Below, one piece after another: positions 61,190 through 64,000 of a DNA stretch of 64,000 nucleotides. Position numbers and translations under genes: made by a program. The notes beneath the pieces were generated by a model that searched no databases, was not told the origin of the DNA, and was given only the letters and a program-made list of their open reading frames with translations. Positions within the stretch are counted from its first letter, which is position 1. Each line of letters begins with the position of its first letter. Source of the DNA: Pseudomonas chlororaphis (GTDB lineage: Bacteria; Pseudomonadota; Gammaproteobacteria; Pseudomonadales; Pseudomonadaceae); contig NZ_MOAL01000008.1 of NCBI RefSeq assembly GCF_003731765.1, positions 248,001 through 312,000 of the forward strand, read 5' to 3'.

Positions 61190-61966
61190 TTAGCGGGTAA
61201 TGCCGCGGGTCGACGACTGGATCGAATCGCGGAAGATCGCGACTTCGGGAAACTGTGCAGCGGGCTCGGCCAGACCGGCGAGCGCCTGATCGACGGTCAA
61301 CCCTTGACGGTAGACCACCTTGTAAGCGCGACGCAGGGCGTGGATCGCGTCTTCGCTGAAACCACGACGGCGCATGCCTTCGAAGTTCATGCTGCGTGCC
61401 TCGGCCGGGTTGCCGAACACGGTGACGAACGCCGGAACGTCCTTGCCGATGGCGGTGCCCATGCCGGAGAAGCTGTGGGCGCCGATATGGCAGTACTGAT
61501 GCACCAGGGTGAAACCCGAGAGAATCGCCCAGTCGTCAACGTGCACATGCCCGGCCAACGCCGTGTTGTTGACCAAGATGCAATGGTTGCCGATCACACT
61601 GTCATGGCCGATATGGGCATAGGCCATCACCAGGTTGTGATCACCCAGGGTGGTTTCAGAACGGTCCTGAACGGTGCCACGGTGAATGGTCACGCCTTCA
61701 CGGATCACGTTGTGATCGCCTATCACCAGGCGAGTTTCCTCACCTTTATACTTCAGGTCCGGCGTATCCTCGCCAATCGACGAGAACTGGTAGATGCGGT
61801 TGTGCTTACCGATCCGGGTTGGGCCCTTGAGAATCACATGGGGCCCGATCACTGTACCCTCGCCGATTTCCACACCAGCGCCGACGATCGACCACGGGCC
61901 AACCTCAACGTCGGCGGCCAGAACGGCCGTCGGATCGATGATTGCGCGAGGGTCAATCAAACTCAT
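61190..61966 (-). CDS. lpxA: UDP-N-acetylglucosamine acyltransferase
   Basis: 258-residue left-handed beta-helix acyltransferase starting lipid A synthesis. Hexapeptide repeats throughout (IDPTAVLAADVEVGPWSIVG), catalytic His in AYAHIGHDSVIGNHC, and a helical C-terminus. ATGA overlap with fabZ. Confidence 0.98.
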   Translation of the reverse strand: MSLIDPRAIIDPTAVLAADVEVGPWSIVGAGVEIGEGTVIGPHVILKGPTRIGKHNRIYQFSSIGEDTPDLKYKGEETRLVIGDHNVIREGVTIHRGTVQDRSETTLGDHNLVMAYAHIGHDSVIGNHCILVNNTALAGHVHVDDWAILSGFTLVHQYCHIGAHSFSGMGTAIGKDVPAFVTVFGNPAEARSMNFEGMRRRGFSEDAIHALRRAYKVVYRQGLTVDQALAGLAEPAAQFPEVAIFRDSIQSSTRGITR

Positions 61967-62403
61967 AGTTTGCGTTCCGCACAGATGATTTCAGCCGAGC
62001 AGACCGGCTTGCCATCGACCGAAGCCTGGCACTCGAACTTCCAGATCTGCCGCTTGCAGCTGAGGAACTTGGCTTCAAGGATCAGTTGGTCGCCCGGCAG
62101 CACAGGCTGGCGGAAGCGCAGCTTGTCGGAACCGACGAAATAGTAAAGGGTGCCATCAGCAGGCTTCACGTCCAGCATCTTGAAACCAAGAATGCCGGCA
62201 GCCTGAGCCATGGCTTCGATGATCAGCACGCCCGGCATGATTGGATGCGCAGGAAAGTGACCATTGAAGAAAGGTTCGTTGATGCTGACATTCTTGTAGG
62301 CACGAATGCACTTGCCCTCAACGTCCAGGTCCACCACCCGATCCACCAACAGGAAAGGGTAGCGGTGAGGCAAGTATTCGCGAATCTCGTTGATGTCCAT
62401 CAT
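61963..62403 (-). CDS. fabZ: 3-hydroxyacyl-ACP dehydratase FabZ
   Basis: 146-residue hot-dog fold dehydratase. MMDINEIREYLPHRYPFLLV; catalytic His in NGHFPAHPIMPGVLIIEAMA. Start at 62403 chosen for the MMDINEIR beginning; the longer frame to 62454 is unlikely. Lies between lpxD and lpxA as usual. Confidence 0.98.
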   Translation of the reverse strand: MMDINEIREYLPHRYPFLLVDRVVDLDVEGKCIRAYKNVSINEPFFNGHFPAHPIMPGVLIIEAMAQAAGILGFKMLDVKPADGTLYYFVGSDKLRFRQPVLPGDQLILEAKFLSCKRQIWKFECQASVDGKPVCSAEIICAERKL

Positions 62404-62512
62404 TTCGGGGGGAAGCCTGTAGTAAAGAGTGGGAGTGTGCGACTGAACGCACACGCCTCTAGCAAATCAAGGAGGCCGCTAGCGGCTGTACACACTTGAT
62501 ATGGAAATGGTC

Positions 62513-63568
62513 TCAGCCTTCTGATGAAGCATTGCCGTCAGGGGTCACGTCCCCAACACGCTTTTCCAGTTGCCGCAAGCGTCGCGCGATGTCATCGAGC
62601 TGACGGATACGTGCTGCACTTTTACGCCATTCGGCAGCAGGCTGCATGGCGGTACCGGACGAATAGGAACCCGGCTCGGTGATCGAGTGGGTGACCATGG
62701 TCATGCCGGTCAAGAAAACGTTGTCGCAAATATCGATGTGGCCCACCAACCCCACGCCACCGGCGAGCATACAGTGCTTGCCGATCTTGGTGCTGCCGGA
62801 AATCCCCACACAGGCGGCCATGGCAGTGTGATCGCCAACTTGCACGTTGTGGGCAATCTGGATCTGGTTATCCAGCTTCACGCCGTTACCAATGATGGTG
62901 TCAGCCAGCGCACCGCGGTCGATGGCCGTGTTCACGCCAATCTCCACGTCATCGCCGACGGTCACGCCACCAATCTGGGCAATCTTTTGCCAGACGCCTT
63001 TCTGGTTGGCGAAACCGAAACCTTCACCCCCCAGCACGGCGCCCGACTGAATCACCACACGCTGGCCGATACGCACATCGTGGTACAGCGTCACCCGCGG
63101 AGCCAGCCAGCCGCCCTCGCCGATTTCGCTGCGCGCACCGATAAAGCAATGAGCGCCGACGGTCACGCCTGCCGCCACTCGCGCACCACTCTCGATCACC
63201 ACATAGGGCCCGATGCTGGCTGCCGGGTCGACCCAAGCATCATCGGCAATCACCGCGGATGGATGGATGCCCGCCGCCGCCTTGGGCTTGGGATCGAACA
63301 GATGGGAAACCCGCGCGTAGGACAGGTAAGGATCAGCCACCACCAGCGCATCACCGGCATAACCTTCAGCGTCGGCCGACTTAAGCAGCACGGCGCCAGC
63401 CTGGCTGTCTACCAGGTACTTGCGGTATTGGGGATTTGCCAAAAAGCTCAACTGAGCTGGGCCAGCCTCCTGCAAGGTGGCTAGCCCAGTGATGTTCTTC
63501 TCCGGGTCGCCACACAGGGTGGCGCCGAGGAACTCGGCCAATTGGCCGAGTTTCATAGTCGCGGTCAT
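62513..63568 (-). CDS. lpxD: UDP-3-O-(3-hydroxyacyl)glucosamine N-acyltransferase
   Basis: 351-residue LpxD, third enzyme of lipid A synthesis. N-terminal uridine-binding domain (MKLGQLAEFLGATLCGDPEK), beta-helix repeats (ACVGISGSTKIGKHCMLAGG), catalytic His in NQIQIAHNVQVGDHTAMAAC, and a helical C-terminus. Three bases after the Skp-like gene. Confidence 0.98.
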   Translation of the reverse strand: MTATMKLGQLAEFLGATLCGDPEKNITGLATLQEAGPAQLSFLANPQYRKYLVDSQAGAVLLKSADAEGYAGDALVVADPYLSYARVSHLFDPKPKAAAGIHPSAVIADDAWVDPAASIGPYVVIESGARVAAGVTVGAHCFIGARSEIGEGGWLAPRVTLYHDVRIGQRVVIQSGAVLGGEGFGFANQKGVWQKIAQIGGVTVGDDVEIGVNTAIDRGALADTIIGNGVKLDNQIQIAHNVQVGDHTAMAACVGISGSTKIGKHCMLAGGVGLVGHIDICDNVFLTGMTMVTHSITEPGSYSSGTAMQPAAEWRKSAARIRQLDDIARRLRQLEKRVGDVTPDGNASSEG

Positions 63569-63571
63569 GGC

Positions 63572-64000
63572 TTACTTCAGCTGATTCATGCGCTCGATGA
63601 CTTGGCGAGTGATGTCGTACTGAGGTTTGACATCGATCACAGCGCCACGCTCGAAGACCAGGTCGAAAGCACCTTTCTTGATCACTTCTTCAACCGCGCT
63701 GTCCAGCTTCGGCTTCAGTTGCTTGAGCATTTCACGGTCGGCAACGGCTTTGGCTTCGTTCAGTTCCTTGGACTGGAACTGGAAGTCACGGGCCTTTTGC
63801 TTGAATTCCAGCTCAAGGCGCTCACGCTCGCCCTGCTGCATCTTGTCGCCACCGGCTACCAGACGATCCTGGATGCCCTTGGCACTGCTTTCCAGGGTTT
63901 TCAGCTTGGTCAGTTGCGGGCCGAACTTCTTCTCGGCGTCCACTGCGTATTTCTTCGCCGCGTCCGATTCCAGCAAGGCCATCTGATAGTTCAGGACCGC
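63572..64000 (-). CDS. skp: OmpH/Skp-like periplasmic chaperone, 5' end outside window
   Basis: About 143 C-terminal residues of a Skp/OmpH-type chaperone that carries outer-membrane proteins to BamA. The visible part is almost all charged coiled coil (KKYAVDAEKKFGPQLTKLKT; EFKQKARDFQFQSKELNEAK) ending VKPQYDITRQVIERMNQLK. The frame is open to base 64000; signal peptide lies beyond. The bamA-skp-lpxD order is expected. Confidence 0.92.
   Translation of the reverse strand, partial: AVLNYQMALLESDAAKKYAVDAEKKFGPQLTKLKTLESSAKGIQDRLVAGGDKMQQGERERLELEFKQKARDFQFQSKELNEAKAVADREMLKQLKPKLDSAVEEVIKKGAFDLVFERGAVIDVKPQYDITRQVIERMNQLK

Overview
The window is chromosomal DNA from a Pseudomonas of the fluorescens group. 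Evidence for this is high GC, the gene order fpr-finR, dgkA-erdR, recX-recA-cinA, mutS-fdxA-rsmZ-rpoS-nlpD-pcm-surE-truD-ispF and lpxD-fabZ-lpxA-lpxB-rnhB-dnaE-accA-tilS-pyrG-kdsA-eno-ftsB-ispD, and an RsmZ small RNA with eight GGA motifs plus a GacA-type upstream palindrome. No tRNA, rRNA, CRISPR array, insertion sequence or integrase was seen.

Layout. 1-9300 is core: ferredoxin-NADP reductase (cut by the window edge) and its divergent LysR regulator, diacylglycerol kinase, an ErdR-like response regulator, a DMT permease, a tRNA acp-transferase, a LOG-family protein behind an unusually hairpin-rich leader, then recX, recA (with a LexA box) and pncC/cinA. 9382-35932 is accessory: two complete contractile tail modules without head, terminase or integration genes, i.e. 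two R-type tailocins (phage-tail bacteriocins) inserted between cinA and mutS, all on the minus strand. Reading in the transcribed direction there is a LexA-like repressor (35932-35198), a strong promoter covered by ATGCAT-type palindromes, a leader with two intrinsic terminators, a holin, a P2-like tail (V, W, J, I, H fibre, G chaperone, FI sheath, FII tube, E/E', T tape measure, U, X, D), then a Mu-like tail (gp37, gp38, sheath, tube, gp41/41', tape measure, N, P, gp45-48, fibre and two small fibre-associated proteins), and finally GH19 endolysin and nested Rz/Rz1 spanins. One lysis cassette, split between the two ends, serves both particles. A P2-like plus Mu-like tandem at mutS-cinA is known from related pseudomonads such as P. 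chlororaphis.

36126-64000 is core again: mutS, fdxA, rsmZ, rpoS, nlpD, pcm, surE, truD, ispF, the glutathione-dependent formaldehyde pair fghA-adhC with a divergent LysR gene, ispD, ftsB, eno, kdsA, pyrG, tilS, accA, dnaE and the lipid A operon rnhB-lpxB-lpxA-fabZ-lpxD-skp (last gene cut by the edge). REP-like doublets lie in several intergenic gaps.

Most interesting signals: (1) the P2-like tail-assembly chaperone ends in CTT TGA C, the same heptanucleotide as the prfB (RF2) +1 frameshift site, exactly in phase to fuse it to its E' extension; (2) the Mu-like chaperone carries a T TTT TTC -1 slippery heptamer; (3) the tailocin operon has many internal intrinsic terminators, including two in the leader and one inside the endolysin coding sequence, which suggests processive antitermination or graded expression; (4) the two fibre genes share near-identical modules and their chaperone regions end in a 34-nt repeat with one mismatch; (5) a four-hairpin leader precedes the LOG-family gene.
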